A stretch of DNA of 64,000 bases from Nicotiana tabacum (Eukaryota > Streptophyta > Magnoliopsida > Solanales > Solanaceae), in NCBI RefSeq assembly GCF_000715075.1, contig NC_134087.1, positions 110,895,161 through 110,959,160 on the forward strand, in the 5' to 3' direction. Numbering within the stretch: the first letter of the stretch is position 1; each line of letters starts with the position of its first letter. Below the pieces are notes generated by a model. It had not been told where the DNA came from and did not search any database. It was given only the letters and a program-made list of their open reading frames with translations. Of the stretch, positions 9,477 to 21,863 are shown piece after piece. The position numbers and the translations under genes were made by a program.

Positions 9477-12014
9477 TGTAAAGCCCAAGAAAATTTTGCT
9501 AAGTAATTTAAGATTTCGTGGAGCCAAGGTAGGCTAATTATTTTATTTTGTGTGCAAGTGCGGATTCATGATATAATGGATATCAATTGGATATGTTAAT
9601 AAGCGTATAAGTCATATTATAAGTGATTTGGGGTCTAAGGAGAGGCCTAAGTCTAAGCCAAGTTGGAAAATTTCATAATGGACTAAAGTTGTGAATGAGT
9701 ACGCACAAGACCTCACTTTGGACAATCATATCTCCAGTTATATAAGGAGTTGTGTGATGCACAACCTATCAAATTAAAGCTCTTTGAGTCTAGTTTCCGA
9801 GTTCCTCATTTGGAGGTGTATACAGAAAGTTACAACCATTTTACTGGGAATGTGTCATATGCGCGCCCAGGTGTGCGGCTGCGCATATTGGAAGTATTCT
9901 GCCTCTGAGCGCGGCCTTAGCGCGTCCATTAGCACGGGAGCGCTAGTAGCAGACCTCTAAATACACCTAAGGATGGGAAATGAGAGGATTTAAGTCATTT
10001 TTCAAGACTAGGGCATCCTCTCCATCCCCAATCCGACCAAGGCATCCAATTGCACACCTAAGGTGAGTTTTTAAGTGTGTTTTCATGATGATTTAACTTC
10101 TCAATCACTAGTTACAACATGATTTTGATTGGATTTCATAGGATTTCTTCAAAATCTCGCGAACACCCCAAAGTTGTCTTTCAAGATTTGGTCTACAAGA
10201 GGTAATCTTTTACCCTTGGACTTACATATATGGATATATTATGGGAATATGAGTATGAATTATGTATTGGAACTCTTGGTGTGGTGTTTGGAAACCATAA
10301 GTTCCCAATATAAATACATAATTATTGTAGAGATTAAAAGATGATTATTTGATAGGATTTGTTGGTTGGGTGTGAATGGGTGGTCATACATATGTTGTTG
10401 GAAGTTATAAAATTGGTTAGGAATGATGGTAGAATAAATTGTTGGTTAATGGTGATAGTTGGATGAACTAATACTATGGTTATGAGATGTAAAGATCTAT
10501 ACCTACAAGGTGTTTGATAATATGCCTAAATGGCATAACTTATGGAATTTATTACTAATATTGGCCCTATTGAATATTGTATTGTAGATTAAAGTTGCTT
10601 AAGTGTATTGGATCATTGTAGTATCATTAAGGGGCAAATTTCAGGTATGTATGGCTAAAACCCCGTCTCTTATAAATTGAGACTCCATGGTGCCCGTGTA
10701 AATGTTTTAAGTTCGAAACGTGATTGATGCAGTACTTGTTATGTTAAGTGAATTATTGTTGTGAAAATGTATGTGGTAGGTACTTCTTCATATGTTTAAT
10801 GTGTTATTCTTTGTAAATGGAGGATGTGTGGAGAACATGATCTATGTGCTAAATGCCTAAATGTCATGCCAAGGTTACTTTGGGACTAATATGCTAAACT
10901 TGATGAATTCCTTTCTATGCTTATGATTTAAATTGCCTTTGTATACGCCTATGATCTTAAGTGGCAAAGTAAATGTTGAAAATGGGAACAATGTGAAACG
11001 TGAATTATGGAATGTGGAAATTGTGGCCCCAAGTACCGGTAAACTAATACATATGTAACCAAAGATTTGAGTGAAAGGAATAATGGAAAATGGTAACATC
11101 TCGGGGAGGCGGCTTAGCCGATCGGGCCGTGATCGGACGCCATGATATATACACATGGTGGTAATGTATTGACGATTGAAACTGGAAAGTGTGAATGAAA
11201 TAATGGTAACGTCTCCGGCAGATGGCTTAGCCGATCAGGCCGTGATCGGACTCCGCTCAAAGAAGCGGTGGCAAAGTGAATAATGATGCAACAGTGTGGG
11301 ATGCTCCAATCTAAAATTTCAGAAACTATGTGAAAATCATGTGAACCTCCTTATATTGTTGACATGGTGCTTATTTGAAACTTTGTTGTCTTTATGATTT
11401 CCTCTTTATTCTTGTATGAAAGTTCTTTCTAACTAGATAGTGTTTAGTTATACATACTAGTGCTATTCGATGGCACTAACGTCCCTTTTTGCCGGGGGCG
11501 CTACATTGTTTTTAAATGAATGTAGGTGGCTCCATAACGGATAGTGCCGATCGCGCGTAGTGGAGCATCCTCCTCTCAAAGTCTTGGTGAGACCCTTTCT
11601 CCTTCAAGGGGGTTATGTTGTACATCTTTTGCTATAGATATCCACTTTTGAGGTATATCCGGGGCCTTGTCGTCGGTATTGTCATACTTTTCTTTTGCAT
11701 CCTTAGAGGCTCGGTAGACATATGTGTGGGTTATGTACGGGTGTTGGATGGGTCTACGAACTATGTTGTAATTCTAGCTCTCGCTTCTCTAAAGTGTAAT
11801 TGTATGGGATCTTGGAAATTTAACTACGATTTAAGGTTGTGTTATAAAATGAACTAACCGTGTTGAATGTACTATCTTTCCTATTGACTAAATAAATGAA
11901 AGCATGGCTTCCTTATTTTTATTGAGATGGGTAGAAAGTGTTTGATAAGGCTTGCTCAGTTGGGTTCACTTGATTGAGCGCCGGTCGCGCCTCCGAAGAT
12001 TTTGGGGCGTGACA
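9477..12014 (+). repeat. 3' LTR of Gypsy-1 (2538 bp)
   Basis: It runs from TGTAAAGCCC after the polypurine tract to GGGGCGTGACA at 12014, and its right part matches 1-1156. A GC-rich palindromic patch (about 9857-9950, with GCGCGGCC and GCGCGTCC words) precedes a TATA-like CTCTAAATACA near 9955. Two tandem units near 11090-11150 and 11202-11252 each carry a perfect CCGATC...GATCGG hairpin. TATATAAGG near 9739 is another TATA candidate. Confidence 0.92.
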
Positions 12015-14155
12015 TCACTAGTCAGAGCATCTACTACAACCGTCTGACAATATCAAGACTAACATAGCCTGAAAATAACTGAATACAACTAAGGGAGAAT
12101 AAGGAGGGAGAAAATCAGGGATGCGATCGCTAGACATCCACCTTACTAACTCCGATGGACCTGCCACTGAGTAATCAACACCCGCTACCGAGTTTAGAAA
12201 TACCTGAATATGCACACAAGGTGTAGGGAGTAATGTGAGTATGCCAACTCAGTAAGTAATAAAAGTAAATGTAGATTGAGCAGTAGTGACGAGAAACATA
12301 TACAATTCATATCATGAAATCTCGGTAAAATACAGTATGCTTTTAAAATCAAGGTTTTGAATCAATTCAGCTACTTTAAATCCAGTTTCAGTAAAACCAT
12401 TAAAACAACTTCCAACGAAGCGATGAAACAGTGAGTAAAAATGATGAAAACATAAACAGCCCCTCGGGTAAAACTCACTCGTATACAGCCCCTCGGGCAA
12501 CATAAATCAAGAACAGCCCCTTGGCGAACATCACTCATGAACAGCCCCTCGGGCAAACATGAATCATAAACAGCCCCTCGGGAAAACCTCACAGTCACTC
12601 ATATACAGTCCCTCAGGCATTACCTCACAATCGCTCGTAAACAACCCCTCGGGCACAACATGAATCATGAATAGCCCCTCGGAACATCATGTCACTCACT
12701 GAAGGTACCAGCGCTCACTAGGGGTGTACAAACTCCGGAGGGGCTCCTACAGCCCAAGCGCTATAACAAGCCACCTCATGGCATAAATCAATCAGGCCCT
12801 TAGCCTTATAATAAGTCACCTCATGGCATAAATCAATTAGGCTCGTGGCCCTACAAAAATCATGAATCAATAACAACATGATGTGGCGTGCAGCCCGATC
12901 CCATAATACCTCACAATACAGTCCCTCGGCCTCACTCAGTCAGAAACCTCTCAAGCCAATCGAGCTATCAGTAAATCAGGGTGCTCAGCCAAAAATATCA
13001 TTTTATGCATCAAAACGTAGTAATAAAGACTGAGTTATGAAATCAATAAATACAGAATGACTGAGTATAGATCTTAAATAAAAAATAGTGAGAGGATAAT
13101 AAGAAAAAGTCCTAAAGGTCCAAACAGCTCTGGCACAAGGCCCAAATATGGCATTCAGCCCAATTTATAGGAAATTCTTTCTAAAACACATAAGTATGAG
13201 ATAATTTAAGTCAAATACGCAACTTTATAGTTGCTACAGGACGGACCAAGTCACTATCCCCAATGATGCACGCCCACACGCCCATTACCTAGCATGTGCA
13301 TCACCTCAAATAGTAAAACAATATGAAATCCTGGATTTCATACCCTCAGGACTTGATTTACAATCATTACTTACCTCAAACAAGTCAATTCTAATACCGA
13401 GCTAGCCAAGCGATGCTCCAAAAATGTCATCTCGCACATTCTGACCTCTGAACGGCTCGAAACTAACTAAAAATAACTCAAATACATCAAACAATGCTAA
13501 AGGAACCAATCCCAATCGAAAAAATGAATCTTTAATCAAAAGTCCATAATCGGTCAAAAAGCCCAACCTGGGCTCGCATATCGAAACCAGACAAAACTCA
13601 CAAAATACGACAACCCATTCAATTATGAGTCCAACCATACTAGTTTCATCCAATTCTGACTCCGAATCATTGTTCAAAACTTAAAAATTCACTTTATGAA
13701 ACTTTAGGCAAAAACCCTCCAAATTTCACTTTGAAATCATCAATCAAATACCAAAAATGAAGATGGATTCATGAAATATAACTAAAATCAAGTAGAGAAC
13801 ACTTACCCAATCCATACGGTGAAAATTGCCTCCAAAATCGCACAAATCCGAGCTCCACAACTCAAAATATGACCAAATGAACAAACCCTTATTTTATATA
13901 TTTTTTTACCAGCTATTCTCCCTCGTCTCTCATTTCAAATGATCCCGAAACTCGCTTTTGATGCCTCCAATGGATTTCTTGTGAAATTTTAGTTAAGTTA
14001 GGCTCTTGAATCACTCAATTTGACCTTATATTGAAGGAGATATGTTGGTTTCAATATTTAAAAATAGTGCAGATTTTTAAATACGAATTCAGTAGCAAAT
14101 TCGTAATTAATCTGATACGATGTCCAAATTCGACGATCTTTTTGCTATGGCTCCA
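12015..14155 (-). repeat. Old minus-strand gypsy LTR, left part (split by Gypsy-2)
   Basis: This begins where Gypsy-1 ends and shares diverged landmarks with the Gypsy-2 LTRs: CACAAGGTG(T/C)AGGGAGTAA, the CTCCGGAGGGGCTCCTAC block and GCCCCTCGGGC repeats. From the alignment about 190 bp of its outer end should lie left of Gypsy-1. It breaks at 14155 where Gypsy-2 inserted and resumes at 24731. It is far more diverged from the Gypsy-2 LTRs than those are from each other. Confidence 0.75.
12456..12700 (-). repeat. CCCCTCGGGC minisatellite in the old LTR
   Basis: Roughly nine units of about 25-35 bp are built on ACAGCCCCTCGGGCAAACAT followed by a CTCATGAA-like spacer. The core GCCC-CTC-GGGC can form a short stem. 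Only one or two such cores are present at the matching place in the Gypsy-2 LTRs, so the array expanded or shrank independently. Confidence 0.75.
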
Positions 14156-16679
14156 TGTCACGACCCCAAATACCGGTCGTGATGGCGCATATCACATTAC
14201 TAGGCAAGTCAACCAATCAACTAACCACAACTCATTTTCCTTTAACATTCAAGCCATTTTCTAACACAAGTTTTAAATACTGAAGTCATTATAAGCGTTA
14301 AACAACAGAAATATGCGGAAGGTCAAAATAACAATAACTACACAGCCCAAACTGATCTGGTGTCACAAGTCTAGAGCCTCTAATACAAGTCTGAATACCT
14401 AATACATCAATAGTCTAGGAAATGCGGAAAGGTAATAAGATAATAGGGAGAGACTATGGCTGCGGACACCATGCAGCTACCTCGAAGTCTCCTTCAAATA
14501 TTGAAATAGCTGAAAGCCCTCACTTGGCCGCTCGGGCACCTGGATCTGCACACAAGGTGCAGGGAGTAACGTGAGTATGCCAACTCAATAAGTAACTAGA
14601 GTAAATAAGGATTGAAAGCAGTGATGAGTAGTTCAAAAATACATAACTGGATAATTAACAGAATATCATGTCATCTTTACAGCTTAAATTCAGTTTTCGT
14701 TATAAAATCACATTTCCAGTTCAAACATTTGGAATCAAATACTTAGCGGTATATGAAACGGATGCTTATTTAAAAGAAGAGTGAAATCAGTGAAAACATC
14801 ATAACAAGGCCTCTTGGGCAAGGAATCACTCAGAATATGGCCCCTCGGGCAGCGTCTCAGTCACTCGAGACTCGACTCTCGTCACACAGTACTCACTCTC
14901 AGCACTCGGCTCATTAGTATCTCATAATAATAGAAATCATAGTAACCGCTGCGGCGTGCAGCCCGATCCGTAATTTATAGTCAACTACGTTCACTGGGGT
15001 GTACAGACTCCGGAGGGGCTCCTACAGCCCAAGCGTCATATTGTTGAGGCGCGCAGCTCGATCCAATATACATATCACTGTGGCGTGCAGCCCGATCCAG
15101 TATATATATCATTGCGGCGTGTAGCCCGGTCCATATAAGCATCGCTGTGGCATGCAGCCCGATCCGTAATATATACATATCATATCCTCACTATTAGGTT
15201 CTCAACCTCTCTCAGTCATTAACCAAACAGCTCTCGGGCACAACAATAGAAATTAGGGAACTCAGCCCAAACAGTCCTCACAATTAGAAGTGGAAAGATA
15301 AAACCAGTTTAAACATTTAAGCAGGTAAAACATGACTGAGGGCTTGTTTCTAGCAATTAGAGTGAGGAAAATAGTCAAAATGCCCCTAAGGGTTGCTACA
15401 GGTCGGCACAAGGCCCCAAACATGGCATACAGCCCATAATACAATATAAATATCCAAATATGGGATAACATAATATTTCCAAATCAAATACGCGGCTTAA
15501 TAGCCTCTACGAAACAGACCAAGTCACAATCCCTACCGGTGCGCACCCAAAATCCCGAAATTACCAAAATCCAACCCCCGGGCCCATGTCTCGAAATTTA
15601 AAAATTTTTACATCAATATATTCCTCGTCTCCCCACGTGTCTATGCATATCAAGAATACTAAAACCGGAGTCCAAATGACCCCTCAAATCCTCCTTCAAA
15701 GGCTTCTTAAACTCAAGCCCTAATCCTCCATTTTTATCCCTTTAATTCCTTTAATTATAGCCTTATTTCATGAAATACCACCGTAGAAATGTGTTTTAGG
15801 TCAAAAATCCTTACCTTAACAAAGTCTCCTTGATTTTTCTCTTCAAAATCGCCCAAAGCTCCCCAATCCGTGTTTAAAATAGTGAAACCCTTCAAAAATC
15901 GCGAAGGAAGACATATATACATTCTGCGGCTCATCTTCCGCACGTACGGCGCCGCACCTGCGGTCCCCAAACCGCAGGTGCGAAAACACCAGAAGCAGCA
16001 AAACTTCAGCAGTTGCAATAACTTTCCAACTTCTCCGTTAACCATCCGAAATCACCCCGAGGCCCTCGGGACCTTGACCAAAAGCACAAACATAACCCAA
16101 TACCTTATACAAACTTGTTCCAATCATCAAAACACTTCAAACACCATCCAATCAATTAAAACACCTCGGATTCAAGCCTAAGTTTCTAAAATCTTCCGAA
16201 ATAAGCTTTTGATCAAAAACTCAACCAAACCACGTCCGAATGACCTAAATATTTACACACACATCCCAAATGACACTACGGAGCTACTACAACTCTCGGA
16301 ATTCCATTCTGACTCCTATATCAAAATCTCGCCTATCAATCGAAAATCGCCAAAATATCATCTTCGCCAATTCAAGCCTAATTCTACTCCGTACCTCCAA
16401 ACCCCATTCCGATCACACTCCTAAGTCATAAATCACCTCCTGAAGCTAACCAAACCATCGGAACTCACATCCAAGCCCTCTAACATGGAATTCAACATCC
16501 AGTTGACTTTTCCAACTTAAACTTCCTTAAAAGAGCCTAAGTGTCTCAAACTTCACCAAACTCATTCTGGACTCGATCCGGCCAACCCGATACCACAAAA
16601 TACGGATAACGAAGCATAAAGAAGCAGAAATGGGGGAAACGAAGCGGTAACTCATGAGACGACTGGCCGGGTCGTCACA
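14156..16679 (-). repeat. 3' LTR of Gypsy-2 (2524 bp, with two deletions)
   Basis: On the plus strand it starts TGTCACGACCCC and ends GGGTCGTCACA. Compared with the 5' LTR it lacks about 250 bp near 15545 and about 190 bp near 15923. The second loss removes most of the CCGCA..TGCGG palindromes and joins at a shared TTCTGC. It has more copies of the GGCGTGCAGCCCGATCC unit (about 14950-15165) than the 5' LTR. Confidence 0.92.
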
Positions 16680-17136
16680 TCCTCCCGAACTTAAACAAAC
16701 GTTCATCCTCGAACGAGTCAAGAAACATACCTGAGGCCTCAAATAGGTGGGGATATCTGCTCCGCATCTCCCGCTCGGTCTCCCAGGTAGCCTCCTCCAC
16801 AGGCCGACCTCTCCACTACACTTTCACTGAAGCTATATCCTTTGACCTCAACTTTCGAAACTGACGACCCAAAATAGCTACTGGCTCCACATCATAAGTC
16901 AAATCATCATCCAACTGAACCGTGCTGAAATCCAAAACATGAGATGGATCCCCAATATACTTCCAGAGCATAGAAACATGAAATATCGGATGCATACTCG
17001 ACAATCTGGGTGGCAAAGCAAGCTCATAAGCCACCTCCCCAATTCTCCGAAGCAACTCGAAAGGCCCAATGAACCGAGGACTCAATTTCCCTTTCTTCCC
17101 GAATCTCATAACACCCTTCATGGGTGAAACCTTCAA
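16675..17136 (-). pseudogene. Gypsy-2 integrase C-terminus and chromodomain
   Basis: From 17136 downwards the frame reads [20 protein letters not shown], then HPIFHVSMLWKY and the start of the chromodomain. A TAG near 16815 stands where relatives have a sense codon. The frame then continues as VEEATWETEREMRSRYPHLF and ends MFLDSFEDERLFKFGRM, with its TGA at 16675-16677, inside the LTR. The last residues are encoded by the hairpin beside the polypurine tract. Confidence 0.88.
16700..16715 (-). other. Hairpin beside the 3' polypurine tract of Gypsy-2 (coding)
   Basis: On the sense strand CGTTC-GAGGAT-GAACG forms a 5-bp stem. It lies 20 bp before the LTR and within the last codons of pol (SFEDER). 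The same hairpin type is non-coding in Gypsy-1. Confidence 0.75.
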
Positions 17137-18239
17137 CAGAACCTCTCGCCAACCATGTAGGACACATCTCGAACCTTCTTATCAGCATAACTCTTTTGCC
17201 TCGACTGCGCTGTATGAAGCCTCTCCTGAATCACCTTCACCTTCTCCAAAGCATCCTGCACCAAATCAGTCCCCAATAGCCTAGCCTCACCCGGCTCAAA
17301 CCAACCAACTGGAGATCTACACCGCCTCCCATACAAAGCCTCATATGGAGCCATCTGAATACTCGACTGGTAGCTGTTGTTATAAGCAAACTCTGCAAGC
17401 GGTAGAAACTGATCCCATGACCCTCTAAAATCAATGACACAAGCACGCAACATGTCCTCCAATATCTGAATAGTGCGCTCGGACTGTCCGTCCGTCTAAG
17501 GGTGAAAAGTTGTGCTCAACTCAACCTGAGTACCCATCTCTCGCTGCACAGACCTCCTAAACTACGAAGTAAACTGAGTGCCCCTATCTGAAATGATGGA
17601 AACTGGAACACCATGCAAACGAACAATCTCCCGGATATAGATCTCTGTCAACCGCTCTGAAGAATAAGTAGTACACACAGGAATAAAGTGTACGGACTTG
17701 GTCAGCCGATCCACAATCACCCAAATAGCATCGAACCTCTTCAAAGTCCGTGGAAGTCCAACTACAAAGTCCATAGTGATCCTCTCCCACTTCCACTCGG
17801 GAATAACCATCTGCTGAAGCAAGCCACCCGGTCTCTGATGCTCATATTTCACCTGCTGACAATTGAGACACCGAGCTACAAATCCCACAATGTCTTTCTT
17901 CATTTTTCTCCACCAATAGTGCTACCTCAAATCCTAATACATCTTCGCAACACCCGGATAAATGGAATACCGCGAGCTATGGGCCTCTTCTAGAATCAAC
18001 TCCCGAAGCCCATCCACATTGGGCACGCAAATCTGGCCCTGCATCCTCAACACCCCATCATCACCAATGGTCACATCTCTAACATCATCATGCTGAACTC
18101 TGTCTCTAAGGACAAGCAAATGCGGATCATCATATTGGCGCTCTCTGATGTGGTCTTATAAGGAAGACCGAGAAACCACACAAGCCAATACCCGACTGGG
18201 CTCCGAAATATCTAACCTCACGAACCGATTGGCCAAGGC
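17137..18239 (-). pseudogene. Gypsy-2 integrase
   Basis: The zinc-binding region (about 18119-17860, with [16 protein letters not shown]) precedes the catalytic core. The core has [21 protein letters not shown] and [11 protein letters not shown], with the final Glu region near 17470. The frame breaks at about 17930, 17560 and 17470, where TAG or TAA replace codons usually sense in relatives. A C-terminal block (LEDMLRACVIDFRGSWDQFL, YGRRCRSPVGWFEPGE) runs 17462-17133. Confidence 0.88.
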
Positions 18240-19481
18240 CTAAACATCAACTGCAAGAGGTCTCTCCTCAATTGGAATATAGGCCAAACTCCCCATACTC
18301 ACTGCCTTACGGCTCAAAGCATCGGCCACCATATTGGCCTTTCCCGGATGGTACAATATAGTGATATCATAATCTTTAAGCAACTCCAACCATCTACGCT
18401 GCCTCAAATTAAGATCCTTTTGCTTGAACAAATGCTGAAGACTGCGATGATCAGTGAACACCTTAGAAGATACACCATACAAGTAATGCCTCCAAATCTT
18501 CAATGCGTAAACTATGGCAGCCAACTCTAAATCATGAACGGGGTAGTTCTTCTCATGGGGCTTCAACTGACGAGAAGCATAAGCAATAACTCTACCCTCT
18601 TGCATCAACACACAACAAATCTCATCTCTTGAAGCATCACAATACACGGTATATGAACCCGAAGCTAATGGCAAAACTAACACTGGAGTTGTGGTCAAAG
18701 CTGTCTTGAGCTTCCGAAAACTCTTCTTACACTCGTTCGACCATACAAATGAAGCACCCTTCTGAGTCAACTTGGTCAAGGGCGATGCGATAGATGAGAA
18801 TCCCTGAACAAACCGGTGATAATAGCCTACCAAACCAAGAAAGTTGCGAATCTCTGTAGTTGAGGATGGTCTGGGCCAACTCTGAACCGCCTCTATATTC
18901 TTCGGATCAACTTGAATACCCTCGTTGGATACCACGTTCCCCAAGAAAGCCACTGAACTGAGCCAGAACTCACATTTGGAGAATTTTGCATAAAGCTTCT
19001 TCTCCCTCAATCTCTGTAACACAACTCTCAAATGCTCTGCGTGCTCCTCCTGACTACGCGAATACACCAGAATATCATCATTGAATACTATAACAAACTA
19101 ATCAAGATAAGGCCGAAACACATTGTTCATCAAATGCATGAATGTTGTTGGGGCATTGGTCAGCCCAAAAAACATCACCAAGAACTCATAATGACCATAT
19201 CGGGTCCTAAAAGTCGTCTTAAGAATATCTGAATCCTTGATCTTCAACTGGTGATACCCCAAACGAAGATCAATCTTAGAGAACACTTTCGCTCCCTGAA
19301 GCTGGTCGAATAAATCATCAATATGAGGCAAGGGATACTTGTTCTTAATTGTTACTTTGTTCAATTACTTATAATCAATGCACACCCTCATTGTGCCATT
19401 CTTTTTCTTCACAAATCGAACCGGCGCACCCCAATGTGACACACTAGGCCTAATAAACCCCTTATCAAGGACTTCCTGAAG
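18240..19481 (-). pseudogene. Gypsy-2 reverse transcriptase and RNase H
   Basis: The polymerase runs from the KGFIRPS region (about 19470) through [32 protein letters not shown] and a catalytic box FNDD (19074-19085) that keeps both Asp residues. RNase H follows ([41 protein letters not shown]). Stops fall near 19485, 19366 and 19099; the first two replace Gln positions. The stretch 19067-18240 is open for 275 codons, the longest intact pol piece of this element. Confidence 0.9.
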
Positions 19482-20299
19482 CTATTCCTTTAACTCCTTC
19501 AACTCCACTGGTGCCATATGATATGGCAGAATAGAAATGGGTTGAGTGCCCGGCACCAGATCAATACCGAAATCAATATCCCTGTCCAGTGGCATGCCTG
19601 GCAGGTCTGCAGGAAACACATATGGAAAATCCCTCACAACTTGGACAAAATCAATATTGGGAGCCTCAGCTCCAACATCTCTCACGAAGGCTAGATACAA
19701 AAGGCATCCTTTCCCAACTATACATTGGGCCTTCAAGAATGAGATCACTCTGCTGGGAACATAATCGGCCTGGCCTCGCCACTCAATCCGTGGCACACCC
19801 GGTATAGACAATGTGAGTGTCTTAGCATGACAGTCCAGAATAGCACGACATGGAGATAGCCAATCCATGCCCAAAATGATATTGAAATCCACCATACATA
19901 ATAGTAAAAGATCCACTCGGGTCTCTAGACCTCTAATAGTCACCATACACGATCAATACACACGGTCTACAACAATAGTATCGCCCACCGGAATAAATAA
20001 ATGAACAAGTGAAACAAGAGACTCACGGGGCATATCCAAATAATGGGCAAAGTATGATGACACATAAGAAAAGGTGGAACCAAGATCAAACAATACAGAG
20101 GCCTCTCTGTGGCAGACTGAAACAATACCTGAAATCACGACATCTAAAGCAACAGCATCTGGTCTGCCTGGGAGGGCATAAAAATGAGCCTGTCCACCAC
20201 CTGATCGACCTCCCCCTCTAGGGTGGCCCATAGCTTCCTAACCTCCACCCCTAGCTGGCTGGGCGGGTGATGAAGTAACTGGAGCAGAAGTCGAGGGTT
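19482..20299 (-). pseudogene. Gypsy-2 protease
   Basis: After a Gly/Arg-rich linker, the protease shows VLFDLGSTFSYVSSYFAHYL with the catalytic Asp kept; relatives usually have FDPGS. IILGMDWLSPCRAILDCH follows, then the DLPGMPLDRDIDFGIDLVPG linker to reverse transcriptase. A stop near 19950 splits the region. The piece 19946-19482 is open. Confidence 0.88.
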
Positions 20300-21662
20300 G
20301 GCCCTTCTGCTGAGACTGACCATCATGAAGACGAGGACACTACCTCCTCATATATCCAAACTCTCCACACTCATAACAACTCCCCGATGCTAGAGATGGG
20401 GACTAAAGGGAACCCCTGGCACCGGAATGACTAGTAGAAGGACCTGGCATGGAAGAACCCTAGACTGATGGACCACGAGATGAGCTCTAAGCTGAAAGGG
20501 CACTAAGTGATGAGTGACCTTGATGAGAACTATGAAAGCCATGACCTGACGATGCTCCACGGTTACCTGAGTGAGCAGAATGAGCCTGCCTGAATTAACG
20601 GCCTCTGCCAGACTGGAATTGACCCCTCGAAGGAGCACTGCTAAAGCTACTAGATCCCCGAGGCCTCTTGGCCTCCCTCTCCTCTCGCTCCTGCCGGAAA
20701 ACCATCTCAATCTCGCGGGTGATATCAACAATCTCCTCGAAGGTAGAACCTGTCACCCTCTCCCTAGTCATGAGAATCCGAAGCTGGTATGTGAGGCCAT
20801 CAACAAACCTCATGATCCTCTCTCGGTCTGTGGGAACCATCCAAACCGCATGATGGGATAACTCAAAGAACCGCATCTCATACTGTGTCACGGTCATCTC
20901 CCCCTGATGCAGCTGCTCAAACTGCCTGCGCAGCTTCTCTCAGTGCGACTGTGGTACATACTTCTCCAGGAAGAGAACAGAGAACTGCTGCCAAGTAAGG
21001 GGCGATGCACCAACAGGCCTACACCTCTCATACGCCTCCCACCAAGTGAAGGAAACCCTAGAAAACTAAAAGGTAGTAAATGTCACACCATTGGTCTCAA
21101 GAATCCCTACTGTACGAAGCATCTGCTGGAACTTATCCAAGAAACCCTGGGCATCCTCTCCCTCTACACCGCTGAATGCCAGAGGCTGGAGTCTACCAAA
21201 CCTCTCAAGTCGACGCTGCTCATCATCTGGCATAACTGGTACCACAAACTCTTGAGCTAGTGCAACCGGCTAGGCTGGAGGTACCCTTGGTGTCTGGAGT
21301 CCTTGCACAACCTTCTCAGGTATGCGAGCAATGGGAGACTGGGTGCGCCCCCCTACCTGAGAAGTAGCTACGGCCGTAGTAACTGAGACCGCCTGAGCCA
21401 AACCGGTACACACTGATAAGATCTAAGCTAAAGCATCCTAAAGGCCTGGAATCACAATAGGCATAGCTAGTGCCTGGGCTGGTGCTGCTGTAACGTCCAC
21501 AACTGGGACCTGATCCGGAACTGTGGCAGCTGGTGGATCTGCCGGTGCTGCTCTAGCTGCTCTGCCCCTGCCACGGCCTCGACCGTGACCTCGGTCTCTG
21601 GTGGCCGAAACTAGTGGAACTGGTGGTCGTCCATCTCGCCCGATACCACGTGTCCTCACCAT
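20300..21662 (-). pseudogene. Gypsy-2 gag (broken)
   Basis: The start at 21662 (MVRTRGIGRDGR) is chosen because it lies just after the LTR and primer site and opens a typical Arg/Gly- and Pro/Ala-rich N-terminus. The gag domain is degenerate between about 21430 and 20900. A clear C-terminal part (TQYEMRFFELSHHAVWMVPT, then DRERIMRFVDGL) is at 20897-20595. The zinc knuckle near 20395-20340 reads CYECGEFGYM followed by a stop; its His is replaced by Tyr, so metal binding is doubtful. Confidence 0.85.
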
Positions 21663-21843
21663 TTGTGAGAGAATGGAATAACAGAAGTTTAGTACTCGAA
21701 TCAACAAGTTCGCACGACAAGAATTTCAAGAATATGAAGATTTTCCTAAAGGTTCTGCAACCTCTCGAGGATAAATACAGACATCTCTGTACCGATCTGC
21801 GAGACTCTACTAAACCGGCTCATGACTCGCGAGACCTATGTAA

Positions 21844-21860
21844 CCTAGGCTTTGATACCA
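21844..21860 (-). other. Primer-binding site of Gypsy-2
   Basis: On the minus strand TGGTATCAAAGCCTAGG lies three bases from the 5' LTR edge. It matches the initiator-methionine-tRNA type site (TGGTATCAGAGCC) with one G-to-A change. Confidence 0.85.
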
Positions 21861-21863
21861 ACT

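Larger units (their letters stand above)
1..12014 (+). mobile_element. Gypsy-1: Ty3/gypsy chromovirus (Tekay/Del type), decayed, interrupted by a solo LTR
   Basis: The order is LTR, primer-binding site, gag, protease, reverse transcriptase, RNase H, integrase, chromodomain, polypurine tract, LTR, all on the plus strand. Bases 1-1156 repeat 10863-12014 with several percent mismatch. The 3' LTR is complete (9477-12014), so the left LTR lacks about 1.4 kb beyond the window edge. The chromodomain after integrase is what defines chromoviruses; the Tekay/Del label rests on recalled protein similarity. Gag and pol carry several stops and frameshifts, and a foreign solo LTR occupies 3554-6480. The right flank (TCACT, 12015-12019) is the likely target duplication, but its partner lies outside the window. 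Confidence 0.93.
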
